DNA from: Sorghum bicolor | Lineage: Eukaryota > Streptophyta > Magnoliopsida > Poales > Poaceae | DNA length: 64,000 nt | NCBI RefSeq assembly: GCF_000003195.3 | Contig: NC_012877.2 | Span: 19,494,294 to 19,558,293 of the forward strand | Direction of reading: 5' to 3' | Shown here: positions 1 through 11,274 of the stretch, piece after piece | Position numbering within the stretch: the stretch's first letter is position 1 | How the letters are laid out: every line of letters begins with the position of its first letter | Made by a program: the position numbers and the translations under genes | Notes under the pieces: model-generated | Database searches by the model: none | Told to the model about the DNA's origin: nothing | What the model saw: only the letters and a program-made list of their open reading frames with translations

Positions 1-1
1 A

Positions 2-250
2 GTGCCATTGCTGTGTGACAATGAAAGTGTCGTGAAGCTAACCAACAATCCGGTTCAACACTCAAGAACAAAGCACATAGATGTCCGCCATCACTTCATA
101 AGAGATCACCAACAAAAAGGGGACATTTGCATTGAGAGTATAGGCACCGATGATCAACTTGCCGACATATTCACCAAGCCACTTGATGAGAAGAGGTTTT
201 GCAAGCTAAGGAATGAATTGAACATACTTGACTTCTCAAATATGTGTTAA
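2..250 (+). CDS. pol: Copia polyprotein, C-terminal RNase H end (partial)
   Basis: The last 82 codons of a Ty1/copia polyprotein. The sequence shows the typical end of the RNase H domain: CDNESVVKL, the RTKHIDVRHHFIRDH block, and DQLADIFTKPLDEKRF before a stop at 248-250. The domain degrades the RNA template during reverse transcription. The reading frame is open to the window edge, so the true start, gag, protease, integrase and reverse transcriptase lie outside. There is no break in the visible part. Confidence 0.93.
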   Translation: MPLLCDNESVVKLTNNPVQHSRTKHIDVRHHFIRDHQQKGDICIESIGTDDQLADIFTKPLDEKRFCKLRNELNILDFSNMC

Positions 251-1387
251 TGCACCCCACTTATATGACATGCCTCTCCTTCGAGCAAAGCAAGGTAAAA
301 TTGATTGACATGTCATCCATCTTTGCTAAGGACTTGTTTAGTGCATATAGTCCTTCCTCCCATGTCTTAGGATCTTTCATAAAAATCAAATGAATTTGAT
401 GCTTGTATGGTACCACTATTGCTTTTATGCTTGACTTGATCTAGTGGTAGCATATGACATGTTTGTGGGCTTGCAATCCTAGTGTTTGATCTAGAATATG
501 AGCTATAAGTGTTTAACTCAATATGGTACAAGATAACCCTTATTTGGAGGTGTGAAGAAGCTTGTCCTTGGATCAAACCGAGTTAAATATCTTAGGCAAG
601 TAATCTAGATTGGACCAATTTGGGAAAATGATCTCACTTCACATGGTTTCACACTAACCTATCTAAAAATTGTGCTCACCTTTTGTGGTCATTGATGACA
701 AAGGGGGAGAGAAATTACAAAAGAAGTACAAAGATAGGGAAGTAACATGATAAAAGAAGGGGATCAATTAAAAATAAAAGAAGGGGATCAATTGAAATTT
801 TGAAGCACACAAGTAGGGGGAGCAAGCTCATAAACTTGTATGTTGCATTTGAACGTGCATCACATATGGTTGCTTGCATTTGCATTAGCTTTAGAAGCTT
901 TCTCTCTGATGCTTGCTTGTGTGGTGTATGCTAGTTATAGGTTTGATTGATGAAATAAAGAACTAGCATGCATAGGTAGTGTAACTAGACTTTTAGTTAT
1001 TTCACAAGTGGTACTAGAACCTTGTTTATAATGTTGATCTCACGAGGTGTTCTAGTTTTGTGAATGTCTAGTTACTAATGGTGCTAAAGATGGTGTATAT
1101 TGGCAACTTCGATTGGTATCACGCTTCAAAGGTCCATTCTTTACACCTTAGCATCATTTGGTAGAAATTGACTCCTATATTTCCTATTCAAGCATATGTG
1201 CAAGCTTTCAAATCCAAACTCTTAGCACATATGTAGGGGGAGCAATTGCTACTATTTTGGGTTTATGAAACTTGTCCATAACCTTTGCACATGGTAAAAT
1301 GCTTGGGCAAGCAACATGAATCCAAGAAAAATTTTATTTAAAATCTTTGTAAAAAGGGTTGTCATCAATTACCAAAAAGGGGGAGAT
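251..1387 (+). other. Copia spacer between pol and 3' LTR
   Basis: About 1.1 kb without a gene. It holds several purine tracts resembling the real PPT: AAAGGGGGAGAGA at about 700-712 and GTAGGGGGAGC at about 813 and 1233. The PPT that primes plus-strand synthesis, AAAAAGGGGGAGA (1374-1386), ends one base before the LTR. Multiple internal PPT-like tracts are known from SIRE-type elements. Confidence 0.75.
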
Positions 1388-1974
1388 TGAAAGCCCTAGT
1401 TTGGTTTTGGATAATTGATGAAACCCTAGTACTAACCTCTATACTAAGTGTGTGTAGACTTAATGAGGTTGGTACATGTCAAGTGATGGAGCAAGTGATG
1501 ATCATGGTGATGATGGTGATGACCACAAGATGATCAAGTGCTTAACTTGGAAAAGAAGAAAGAGAAAAACAAAACCCTATGGAAATCAAGGCAAAGGTAT
1601 TAGTTAGGGTTTTGGTTTGGTGATCAAGACACCATAGAGGGTGTGATCACATTTAGGATAGATAGCCGTACTATAAAGAGGGGAATTCTTTGGCTAAGCG
1701 GTTATCAAGTGCCACTAGGTGTCATTGTTCATGTGCATGCATTTAGAACCTAGTGAGCTAACTTAACTCCTTCGAAGAAAATGTTTGTGAAAATGCTAAC
1801 ACACGTGCACATGTTGGTTTACACATTGTGGTGTTGGCACACTTTGAGAAGGAGGTGGAGTTTCAAGGGTAGAGAGAGGATTCGGCGCTTTTTGAGAAAA
1901 TGAAGTGCATATTTTCTATTGCGCCGGTGGGAGATTTGGAGAAGTCGCGGGAGTGTTTTCTCGCTGAGGAACAC

Positions 1975-2380
1975 TCACCGGACGCTGACTCAGAAGCACC
2001 GGACGCTGTTCCTGTGCGTCCGGTGAGCAGGCAGCCTGACTCGGTTAGGGTTAGGCACCGGACGCAGCTTGGAGCGTCCGGTGGTGTGCGTCCGGTGTGA
2101 GGAGGTTTTGCAAACCTCTCTGCGCATGAGTCCGGTGAGCACCGGACGCTCAGGGTGCGTCCGGTGGCTCGCGTCCGGTGACCCTGCAAGTTTGCGGAGC
2201 TCTCTACGCATGAGTCCGGTGTGCACCAGACGCGTCCGGTGCTAACTTGCTCAGCGTCCGGTGCACTGCAGGTGACCGTTAGAATCTGACATGAGCATTT
2301 CAAAAGGCGACACTTGGCTGACGTTGGAGCACCGGACGCTGGTGTTGAGCGTCCGGTGCCCCTTTAAGAGCGTCCGGTGA
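1975..2380. repeat. Array of GCGTCCGGTG / CACCGGACGC motifs in copia LTR
   Basis: Roughly 17 copies of a 9-10 base motif in both orientations within 400 bp, upstream of the LTR TATA box. Two larger related units (both containing TTGC, then CTCTCT, then CGCATGAGTCCGGTG) suggest growth by local duplication. Inverted neighbours can pair, and the motif carries CCGG and several CG sites. Confidence 0.8.
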
Positions 2381-2431
2381 CCCCGAGTTTTGCCCAGTGC
2401 AAGAGCCAACAGCTCTATTTGTTTGAGGGGT

Positions 2432-2440
2432 CTATAAATA
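2432..2440 (+). promoter_or_regulatory. TATA box of copia LTR
   Basis: CTATAAATA in the LTR, about 50 bp after the GCGTCCGGTG array. It would mark the U3/R boundary some 30 bp downstream. In a 3' LTR it could drive outward transcription into element A. Confidence 0.6.
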
Positions 2441-3442
2441 CGTGTTTGGCCAGCTTAGGGCTTATACTCTTGGCATTCTAACATACTTGACATCCTTGTG
2501 AGCCTAAGCAAACTCCTCCCACTCATCTCCTTCATATATTATACATCTTTGTGAGATTGGGAGTGATTCCAAGTGCATTTGCTTGAGTGATTGCATCTAG
2601 TGGCACTTGGGGATCGTTCTAGCTGCGGTTTTCTTGTTACTCTTGGTGGTTGCCGCCACCTAGATGGCTTGGAGCAGCGGAGGAGCTTTGGCACGAGTTG
2701 GTGATTGTTCGTGGCCATCTCCCGGTGATTGTGAGAGGTTTGTGCCTACCTCGGCGGAGTGACAAAGGCAACATTAGTGGATTACTCATGTCATTGAGCT
2801 ACCTCACTTGTGGGTAGGTTCTTGTGGTGTCCTAGTGAGGACGAGGTTCGTGCTACACCTCTTAGCCACCGAACCACCAAGTGTTGGTCGACACAACGGG
2901 GACGTTGCGTGCCGGCAAGCACGTGAACCTCGGGAGAAAAATTGTGTGTCTCCAATGTGATTGTTCATTGGATTTCTCCCGGTGATTGGACTTCATATTA
3001 TTGATTGGTTCATCCCCTCTACGTGGCGGTATAAAGTTCAAACCATCCCTTTTACATTCCCGCAAACTAGAGTAGCTAACTTACTTGTATAGAAACTTTA
3101 AGTAGCTTTCTAGTGTAAGTAGTGTCATAGCTCTTGTGTGCCTAGTGAATATATCAACTAGAATTGTTGGATAGGTGGCTTGCAAACACCCCATTAGAGC
3201 TAGAGCAAAAAGCTTCACTTTGTTATTTACTAACCTCTTGCTCTAGTGAGTTTGTAGAATTTTTAAATAGGCTATTCACCCCCCCTCTAGCCATATTAGT
3301 ACCTTTCACTTCTAACGTTGAAATTTCGACCACCGAAAAAGAGGTAAATTGCTCAAGGGAAAGATCTTTTTCATTCATGCGTTCGTTCATAAGGTCTTGA
3401 TACAGAATGTACATTGGAACATAAAGCTTTGAAATTCTAGGG

Positions 3443-5260
3443 TTAGAATCGACGTAGCTGTTCGATGTTCCACGCGTTGGTGAAGATCGCCCCTTTTTCG
3501 TCCGCTAGCTTGTATGTCCCTGGCTTCAAGACCTTGGCCACTACATATGGGCCCTCCCAAGGTGGAGTCAACTTGTGGCGTCCTTGATTGCTCTGCCGCT
3601 GTCGTAGGACAAGGTCGCCCACGTTCAGATCTCTCTTGCGCATGTGCTTGTCGTGGTAGCGTCGAAGCTTCTGCTGGTATCTGGCGGAGTTGAGGAGGGC
3701 CATGTCTCGAGCTTCCTCGAGTTGGTCGACCACGTTCTCTTGAGTCTCTTTATTTGATTCCTCGTTGTATGCTTTGAGTCGAGGGGATCCATACTCAAGG
3801 TCCGTTGGGAGTACAGCCTCAGAGCCATAGACCATGAAGAATGGGGTGTATTTTGTGGCCCTGCTTGGCGTAGTCCTTAAGCTCCATAGGACCGAGGAAA
3901 GCTCCTCGACCCATTTCTTGCCGAACTTCTTCAAGCGATTGTAGATCCTTGGTTTGAGCCCTTGCAAAATCATGCCGTTGGCACGCTCGACCTGGCCGTT
4001 AGTTCGAGGGTGGGCCACTGCAGACCATTTCACACGGATGTGATGCTGGTCGCAGAAGTCCAAGAACTTTTTGCCGGTGAACTGAGTGCCGTTGTCAGTG
4101 ATGATGACGTTGGGGATCCCAAACCAGTGGATGATGTCGGTGAAGAAAAGGACGGCATGCTCGGAGCGGATGTTGGTGATGGGTCGAGCCTCGATCCATT
4201 TGGAGAATTTGTCGATGGCCACCAACAAGTGGGTGTACCCCCCTTTGGCCTTCTGCAGAGGTCCTACTAAGTCTAGCCCCCATACCGCAAACGGCCAAGT
4301 GATGGGGATCATTTGGAGAGCGTGGGCGGGTAGATGCGTCTGCTTGGCGTAGAATTGGCACCCATGGCATGAGCGTACGAGCTCGATGACATCAGCTACG
4401 GCCGTTGGCCAATAAAAGCCTTGCCGGAAAGTGTTCCCTACGAGGGTCCGCGGAGCAGCGTGGTGGCCACAAGCCCCCGAGTGTAGATCCTCGAGGAGTT
4501 TTCGGCCTTCTTCTATGGTGATGCAACGCTGCAGGATCCCCGTCGGGCTTCGTCGATATAGCTCATTGTCCTCGCCATAGATTACATATGACTTGGCCCG
4601 TCGAGTAATACGGCGGGCCTCGGATCGATCTTCTGGTAGCTCGCAGCGGATTAGGCAGTCGAGGAATGGCGTGCGCCAGTCAAACGGTCGACTGGGCCGC
4701 TGTTCCACCTCCATTACCTCGGCTGCCATTAGTAGCACTTCGACGGCATCGGTTTGCTGGGCAGGAGCGATTCCGATACCAGCCCCCAAGCCCAAGTCGA
4801 CGAATGGCTCGTGTAGAGCTCTCGAGAACGCGTCAAGTGGGACCGTGTCTCGAGTCGACGCGATCTTAGCGAGTTCGTCGGCCGCCTCGTTGTAGCGTCG
4901 GGCGATGTGGACGAGCTCGAGGCCATGGAACATGTCCTCGAGTCGACGGACTTCCTTCCAATACGCCTCCATTTTCGGGTCGTGGCAGCTCGAGGTCTTC
5001 ATCACTTGGTCGATGACGAGCTAGGAATCGCCTCGAAAGTCGAGGCGTCGGACTCCTAGCTCGATGGCGATCTTCAGACCGTTGACAAGGGCCTCGTATT
5101 CCGCGACGTTGTTGGATGCGGCAAAATGAATCCTGATGACATACCTTATATGAACGCCCAGGGGTGAGATGAATAGCAGGCCTGCCCCAGCTCCCGTTTT
5201 CATGAGAGACCCATCGAAATACATCGTCCACAGCTCTGACTGAACCTGAGACGGGGGGAG
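3443..5260 (-). pseudogene. pol: Element A pol: RNase H and integrase part
   Basis: A 520-codon open stretch (3443-5005) covers the end of the extra RNase H domain and the integrase. The integrase shows the HHCC zinc-binding motif (RSCHGCQF intact here, unlike copy B), the catalytic core with GLDLVGPL, ITDNGTQF and NGQVERANG, and a C-terminal chromatin-proximal part ending LRRF. Upstream, 5024-5260 encodes the plant-type second RNase H ([26 protein letters not shown]). A TAG at 5021-5023 separates them, and the solo LTR cuts the RNase H start at 5260. The enzyme would insert cDNA in the nucleus, but this copy is broken. Confidence 0.9.
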
Positions 5261-6496
5261 TGTTGATATTTGGTAACGCAATTAGAAAATGATCCGCAAG
5301 CGCACGGATATCGGTGAGCATTTCACCCGGGAGGTTTTCCAGAGTATCGTATTTATATTTTTACCACTGGGAGAAAGGGTGCATCTGACTAACCAAATCT
5401 ATTGCTACTATCCCTTTAGGCACAAAGAATGTCTTTCGATGTGAGTGATAAATAGAGAAGACTGCAACCGTAGTCTCCTTCTAACCTTGGTAAGGATGAT
5501 CTACTGCTCTAATGGGGAGGCTAACGGAATCTAGACACCACAAAGGATGTTCGACCCGCACCTATAAACCCTATCCTTCCTGCTAACGAGATGTGATCTA
5601 CAAAGGTAGCTCGGAAATGTCACGTTCCTCACTACTACCACGGTCCAGCTAGTCAGGGAATATCTATGAGTACCCCAGCCTAAACACCACGTTTACGCCA
5701 ACAATGATTACTCTAAACTCTACGCGAAGAGATTAAAGTAAACTCATAAACCATAAGAACAATAAAACAATAACTTACTAGAATTTAGAAGTCGAATTAC
5801 TGAAGAATCCTAGGAGCAAGCTTCGGGTTAGGAGAACTTGATCCCGCAGGTACAAGCTTGGAGTAGACACCGACAGGCCGGGCTTCCTCCAATCTACACC
5901 TCCACTCTATCTCTCTCAATCTAGTAGAAACTAGAAGATCTATTTCTACCTTACATTGATTGCTAAGCCTAAAAAGAAATATTAATTAGAGAAGAGGTTT
6001 TCCTTCGAGGGCACCCCTCAGTCTCTATGATAATTTCTTCATGTCTTTCCAGGGGCAAGGGGGGCCTTGCTTATATAGTCCTCCCCTTCTATGCGTTTTT
6101 GGGTCGATAGGCGAGGTGGTACTATGTTTTTCTTGATCCAATAGGTCGGTGGAATATCCCGAGCGAAAGAGTCCTGATTTGGCTCCAACAGGGGGGCGGG
6201 CGCCCATGCTACCAGGGCGGGCGCCCTGGTCCTGGCCCTGTTTCGCCTCCGCTTCGGTCTCGTGGCTTCTGGAGTCTTCTAGATGATGTAAAATTGCGCG
6301 GTGCGTTGATATCTCTATGTAATCCTGACATGTGGGCCTTTCTTCCTTATTTCCTGATAACCCCCTCCAGAAATAGATAAACAACAAAACTCGTGGAATT
6401 CTGTCAGATCAAACCCTAATTCTAGGTGATGGTTGCATATTGGTCCTTTCTCTTGTTTATTTGATAATTAAAATTGATACTTAAGAACCGTCAACA
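5261..6496 (-). mobile_element. Solo LTR of the element C family
   Basis: A 1,236-bp LTR in minus orientation with TGTTGA...TCAACA ends, flanked by perfect 5-bp repeats GGGAG (5256-5260 and 6497-6501). It is homologous to the LTRs of element C in reverse orientation and carries no internal region, so it is what remains after recombination between two LTRs of a full element. A TATATAA box lies at 6071-6077 (minus), with the paired GGGCGCCCGCCC motifs at 6194-6205 and 6215-6226. It interrupts element A between the reverse transcriptase/RNase H and the second RNase H domain. Confidence 0.93.
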
Positions 6497-6501
6497 GGGA
6501 G

Positions 6502-7905
6502 CTAGGAGTCTGTCCATTCTGCGAAGAAATCCACCAGGGCTTGTGACTTGATAGCTTTACGGGGCGCATAGGTGAGGGTCTCACTCATGAGCTCGACCGA
6601 CCACTTGGTGATTCTTCCCATGGCCTCCCGACTTTGGATGATCTCGCCCAACGGGAAAGGCGAGACCACCGTGATAGGGTGGCCGAGGAAGTAGTGTTGC
6701 AGCTTGCGTCGGGCGAGGATTACGGCGTAGATTAGCTTCTGAATTTGTGGGTAGCGCGCCTTGGTTTCCGAGAGCACCTCGCTGATGAAATAGACCGGCC
6801 TCTGGACTGGCAGCGCATGCCCCTCCTCCTTCCTCTCGACCACTACTGCTGCACTAACGACCTGGGTCGTCGAGGCGATGTATAGAAGCAGAGGTTCTGC
6901 GGGTTGAGGCGGGACTAGGACTGGTGCAGAGGTTAGCGTTTTCTTCAAGTTATCGAGGGCTTCCTCGGCCTCTGGGGTCCAAGAGAAACGCTCGACTTTC
7001 TTCAGAAGTCGATACAGTGGCAACGCCTTTTCTCCCAACCTCGAGATGAAACGACTCAGCGCCGCTAAGCATCCTGTGACTCTCTGCACGCCCTTGACGT
7101 CTCGGATTGGCCCCATTCTCATGATGGCCGACACTTTCTCGAGGTTGGCCTCGATGCCGCGCTGGGAAACGATGTAACCCAGGAGCATGCCTCGAGGTAC
7201 GCTGAAAACGCACTTCTCGGGGTTGAGCTTGATCTGGTTGGCGCGTAGGCAGCTGAAAGCGATCTCGAGGTCCTGGATCAGGTCTTCCCATCGCTTTGAC
7301 TTGACGACGCTGTCGTCGACATAGTCCTCGACCGTCGACCCTATGTGCTTGCCAAACATGTGGAGCATGCAGCGCTGGTATGTTGCTACCGCATTTCGAA
7401 GTCCGAACAGCATGGTTACATAACAATACATCCCAAAAGGCGTAATGAAAGATGTCGCGAGCTGGTCGGACTCTTTCATTTTTATTTGATGGTAACCAGA
7501 ATATGCATCAAGGAAAGAAAAAGTTCCACATCCCGCAGTAGAATCAACAATTTGATCGATACGTGGTAATGGAAAAGGAACTTTCGGACATGCTTTATTC
7601 AAACTTGTATAATCAACACACATCCTCATTGTCCCATTCTTTTTCTTGACTAGTACAGGGTTTGCTAACCAGTCGAGATGGTGAACCTCTTTGATGAATC
7701 CGGCCGTCAAAAGCTTGTGGATTTCCTCGCCAATGATCTTGCGCTTCTCCTCGTCGAAGCGGCGCAGTCGTCGCTTCACTGGCTTGGAACCGGCTCGAAT
7801 TTCCAAGGAGTGCTCGGCGACTTCCCTCGGTATGCCCGGCATGTCCGAGGGACTCCATGCAAACATGTCGGCGTTTGCACGGAGAAAGTCGACGAGCACA
7901 GCTTC
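6502..7905 (-). pseudogene. pol: Element A pol: reverse transcriptase and RNase H
   Basis: An open stretch of 465 codons with Ty3/gypsy reverse transcriptase motifs in order: KNGTMRMCVDYTSLNKACP, FLDAYSGYHQIKM, FGMYCYVTMLFGLRNA and the catalytic YVDD (in EDYVDDSVVKSK), then the connection and RNase H region up to SQALVDFFAEWTDS. It copies RNA into cDNA. A TAG ends the frame at 6502-6504 where copy B has a Gln codon, and a TAG at 7906-7908 separates it from the upstream protease. The later RNase H and integrase parts lie beyond the solo LTR. Confidence 0.9.
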
Positions 7906-10848
7906 CTATTTGGGGTCGAGGTCGGCGCTGATCGTCAACACCTTGTCGTCGGAGTTGTTAGGGTCGAGCGGGATCTTCTTTGTTCCTTCTGCTGGCTCGA
8001 AGCTGCCAGCGTGGCGCTGAGGCTCTGGAGCCTCTGCGGCCAGGGCCTTGAGCTTCGAGGCGAGCTCGGTGGAACTCTCGACCGCTTCTCCATACTCGAC
8101 GCATTCGACGTCGCACTCGTATGCGTGCTCGAAGGAGGAGCTGACGGTGATGACACCCTTGGGACCGGGCATCTTCAGCTTTAGGTAGGTGTAGTTGGGG
8201 ATGGCCATGAATTTGGCGTAACCCGGACGCCCAATGATGGCGTGGTACCAAAGCAAACCGGCAACGCCTTCTTTCCTCGTACGACTCCATGGAAGCCACC
8301 GGCGCTTGGCTGGAGCTGCACCCTGTTGATGCCTAGGAGGTTGAGGGTCTCGAGGTAGATGATGTTGAGGCTGCTGCCGCCGTCCATCAGCACCTTCGAG
8401 AGTCTGGTGTTGACGATGATGGGGTCGACGACGAGTGGGTAGACGCCAGGGGCGACTACCTTGTCGGGGTGGTCGTCTCTATCGAAGGTGATGGGGGTGC
8501 TCGACCAGCTGAGGTACTGGGGCACTACCATTCTTGCCGCAAAGACCTCACGGCGTTCCCTCTTGCGTTGCCTTGCGGTCAGCTGCGTCGAGGGTCCACC
8601 GTAGATCATGTAGCAGTCGTGGATGGCGGGGAAACCGTCGTCGTCTTTGTCGTCCCCTTTGTCGCCGCTCTTCTCTTTCTTTGGGTCGTCACGGACGTCC
8701 TTCTTGAACCCTAGACCATCGAAATGCTTTTTCAGCATACGGCAGTCCTCGAGTTTGTGGTTTGCCCCCCTTGTGGTAAGGGCATGGCTCTTTCAGCATC
8801 TTGTCGAAGATGCCCCTCTCTGGAGGGCCTCGAGGCCTTTTGCGTTCCATGGCGGCGACGAGATCGTCGTCGAGATCTTCCCGCTGGAACGGCCGTGTTT
8901 TCTTCTTCTTCTTGCTCTTCTTGGGCCCTCGACTGGGGCCCTCATCATCATCGGCGGGCAGCTTGCCTTTCCTTCCTTCACAGCTGAAGAAGGCGCTGAC
9001 CGCTTCTTCCCCTGCAGCGTAGTTTGTGACTACGTCCATCAGCTCGTCGACGGTCTGAGGGCGATTTCGGCCTAATTCCCGCACAAGTCTTGACTGGTGG
9101 TAGCAGAGACAAAGGCCAGGATGACATCATGGTCGGGGATGTGTGGCAGCTCGGTACGTTGCTTCGAGAAGCGTCGAGCGTACTCTCGAAGTGTTTCTCC
9201 TGACTTCTGCTTGCACTTGCTGAGGTCCCACGAGTTGTCGGGTTGTATGTAGGTCCCTTTGAAGTTACCCTCAAACACCCTGACCAAATCGACCCAATCG
9301 TGGATCTGGTTGGCCGGGAGCTCCTCGAGCCATCTGCGGGCGGTGTCAGAGAGGAAGAGCGGCAGCTGTCTGATGATGGCTCGATCATCCCCTCGAGCGC
9401 CTCCTAGCTGACAGGCCAGCGTGAAATCTGCCAGCCACAGCTCTGGCTTGGTTTCACCGTTGTACTTTGCAATGCTGGTCGGGGGTCGGAACGGGCTGGG
9501 AAACGGCGTGCTGCGGATTGCCCTGCTGATCACCCGCGGGCCCGGTGGCTCTGGGGCCATCCGGTCCTCATCGCTGTCGTATCTCCCGCCGCGATGGGCG
9601 TTGTAACCGCGTTCTTCCGCGTCCCCATACCGACGGCGACGATTCTCGTCGATGTCGCGTCGCGCGTCATGTCGTCGCTAGTTGTCGACGGGGAGGACGA
9701 GTGTGGTCTTTCTCCCTCGAGGGGGCGGCTGCTGATGGACCGATACCTCCTCCTCGTTTTGGGCTGGCTCATTGCGCTTTTCAGTGGCTGCCCCTCGACG
9801 TCGGGAGGCCGAGCTCTCTGCTTGCTGAACTGCCGCCACCTGGAGCAGAATCTGCACCTCGTCTTGGATGCGCCGTGCTTGGGAGTTCGAGGGCTCGGGC
9901 ATGTTACGCAACAGCATCGTTGCTGCCACAACATTCTGGCCCGCTCGAGGAAAGCGGCTGACAGGTTGTTCTGGCTCCCCGTCCCCGACGATCTGCCTAT
10001 GTACCTCTCGAGCCCGTCTGCGGACGCTTCCGCCAGGCGGGTAAGGCAAGTCCTGCTCAAGGATTTGCTCAAGCAGGACGAGGCGCTCACAATCTTCATC
10101 GAGTTTTGTCTTAAGCTCTCGTAGCTACGCAAGTTGCGCGGCTCTATCCTCCTGAGGAGGGGGGTCGACCTGACCGTCGTTCCCAGGCATCCTAGGGTCT
10201 TCCCTTGCTGCAGGGGCTCGACCGCTAGCTACAGCGTCTTGTGTTTCGTCGGTAGTTTCCACCGCCCCGTCGATATGGAAGCACTCCCTAGTAGGGTCAT
10301 AGCTGTCGGATTCCGAGCCGGAGTCCGGCTCGGCAGCGTAGAAGCACTCGCGTCCTTTCTCCAGCAGCCGCTGCCTGAGGGAGGTAATCGTGTACCGCCC
10401 AGGGCCTAGGCGGCGGAGGCCTCGTACCTGCGAGAAGTCTGGTAGCTCGGACGTCTGCGGCCGTGCTCCATTGTCGCGTGGGAGGACCATTGGTCTTTCC
10501 ACGTACGTCTGGGCGTTTGGACATATTGTCCTGGTGAGCGATGCCGCGGCATTGTCCAGGCCGAATAGCAATGCTCTTCTTGGGGTGACCAGCCCGTGTG
10601 GAAGTAGCCTGGCGGTGGGGGAGAGTGCGCGGGGCGCGTCACCTCCTGTCGTCGTGTGATCCTCGCGGCGCTGAGCCGTCATGCCCACGGCTCCAGCGCG
10701 CGGTGCTGTCGGCTCCTGTGTCACCTCCTGCCTGCCACGAACTGTCAGTCGTGACGAGGCAGAAGGGCGACGATGGTGCTGTCCACTCCTTTTCTTGGGC
10801 GGGGAGGCGTGATGGCGAGGACGTCTCGGGGCCCTCGACCGTGCTGGC
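7906..10848 (-). pseudogene. gag: Element A gag and protease, broken
   Basis: Gag and protease coding region with many breaks. The retrotransposon gag domain is clear at 9072-9560 (KYNGETKPELWLADF, REYARRFSKQRTELP). The N-terminal gag lies at 9678-10848 and continues after element C. The protease region has VLMDGGSSLNIIYLE near 8350-8400. Defects compared with copy B: single-base frameshifts near 9085 and 8765, TAG stops at 9678 and 10125, and a deletion near 8260 that removes residues before YHAIIGRP. The products would form the particle core and process the polyprotein. No intact product can come from this copy. Confidence 0.85.
10844..10848 (+). repeat. Left TSD of element C (CTGGC)
   Basis: CTGGC here is repeated at 34443-34447 directly after element C. 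Element A sequence continues across the two copies exactly as in uninterrupted copy B (GTGCTGGCGCAACGCG near 25300). This proves the 23.6 kb between them is an insertion. Confidence 0.95.
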
Positions 10849-11118
10849 TATTGACGGTTCTTAAGTATCAATTTTAATTATCAAATAAACAAGAGAAAGG
10901 ACCAATATGCAACCAACACCTAGAATTAGGGTTTGATTTGATAGAATTCCACGAGTTTTGTTGTTTATCTGTTTCTGCAGGGGGTTATCAGGAAATAAGG
11001 AAGAAAGGCCCACATGTCGGGATTACATAGGGATATCAACACACCGCGCGATTTTCTACCATCTAGAAGACTCCAGAAGCCACGGGAAGAAAGCAGAGGC
11101 CGAAAGGGGCCAGGCCCA

Positions 11119-11151
11119 GGGCGCCCGCCCTGAGGACCTAGGCGCCCGCCC
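11119..11151 (+). promoter_or_regulatory. Paired GGGCGCCCGCCC motifs of C LTR
   Basis: GGGCGCCCGCCC at 11119-11130 and AGGCGCCCGCCC at 11140-11151, starts 21 bp apart, about 117 bp upstream of the TATA box. The same pair with the same 21-bp step occurs in the C 3' LTR (33480, 33501), the solo LTR (6194, 6215), the F LTR (50481, 50502) and, degenerate in its second copy, the D 3' LTR (46483, 46504). The position suggests an enhancer or factor-binding element; that role is inferred. Confidence 0.65.
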
Positions 11152-11267
11152 CCTCCTGTACTCCGTTCGGGACACTCTTCGCACACGATGTTCCACCGAC
11201 CTATTGGATCAAGGATAACGTAGTACCACCTCGCCTACCGACCCAAAAATGCATAGAGGAGGAGGAC

Positions 11268-11274
11268 TATATAA
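11268..11274 (+). promoter_or_regulatory. TATA box of element C 5' LTR
   Basis: TATATAA, conserved at 33629-33635 in the 3' LTR and in the D and F LTRs. It would start the genomic RNA about 30 bp downstream. Confidence 0.7.

Larger units (their letters stand above)
1..3308 (+). mobile_element. Ty1/copia retrotransposon, 3' part (SIRE/Maximus-like)
   Basis: The 3' end of a copia element: the end of the polyprotein, a long non-coding spacer, a polypurine tract and a complete 3' LTR. The 5' part lies left of the window. The base after the LTR begins CTTCT, and the uninterrupted relative of the host element (copy B near 18958) reads CCCCCTTCTAACGT, so the element inserted into gypsy element A with an expected TSD of CTTCT. 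The long spacer, extra purine tracts and 1.9-kb LTR fit the SIRE/Maximus lineage; the lineage is inferred. Confidence 0.88.
1388..3308 (+). repeat. Copia 3' LTR (1,921 bp)
   Basis: It starts TGAAAG right after the polypurine tract and ends CTTTCA, a perfect 6-bp inverted terminal repeat. Its end, with a run of C before CTCTAGCCATATTAG and ACCTTTCA, is typical of SIRE-like LTRs. It contains a TATA box near 2433 and a dense array of GCGTCCGGTG-type motifs. The partner 5' LTR is outside the window. Confidence 0.88.
3309..10848 (-). mobile_element. Gypsy element A (Tat/RIRE2-like), main segment
   Basis: Minus-strand Ty3/gypsy element. This segment carries, from right to left, gag, protease, reverse transcriptase, RNase H and integrase. 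It is split three times: by the copia element at 3308/3309, by a solo LTR at 5261-6496 (TSD GGGAG), and by element C at 10849-34442 (TSD CTGGC), after which its 5' end resumes at 34443-35698. The 3' end and 3' LTR lie left of the window. The lineage is inferred from the polymerase motifs and from the close homology to complete copy B. Confidence 0.9.

Noticed and set aside
1863..2303. 146-codon minus ORF in the copia LTR
   Set aside because: It lies over the GCGTCCGGTG array and owes its openness to the repeats; no domain and no start context.
1975..2380. CRISPR-like repeat array
   Set aside because: Motifs alternate in orientation with irregular spacing, the genome is a plant, and the motif is only 10 bases.
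5261..6496. MITE or DNA transposon in element A
   Set aside because: The ends and length match the C-family LTR and the 5-bp TSD fits LTR integration, so it is a solo LTR.
8469..10409. Plus-strand ORFs over the gag of element A
   Set aside because: Reverse-strand shadows of GC-rich gag; the conserved domain is on the minus strand.
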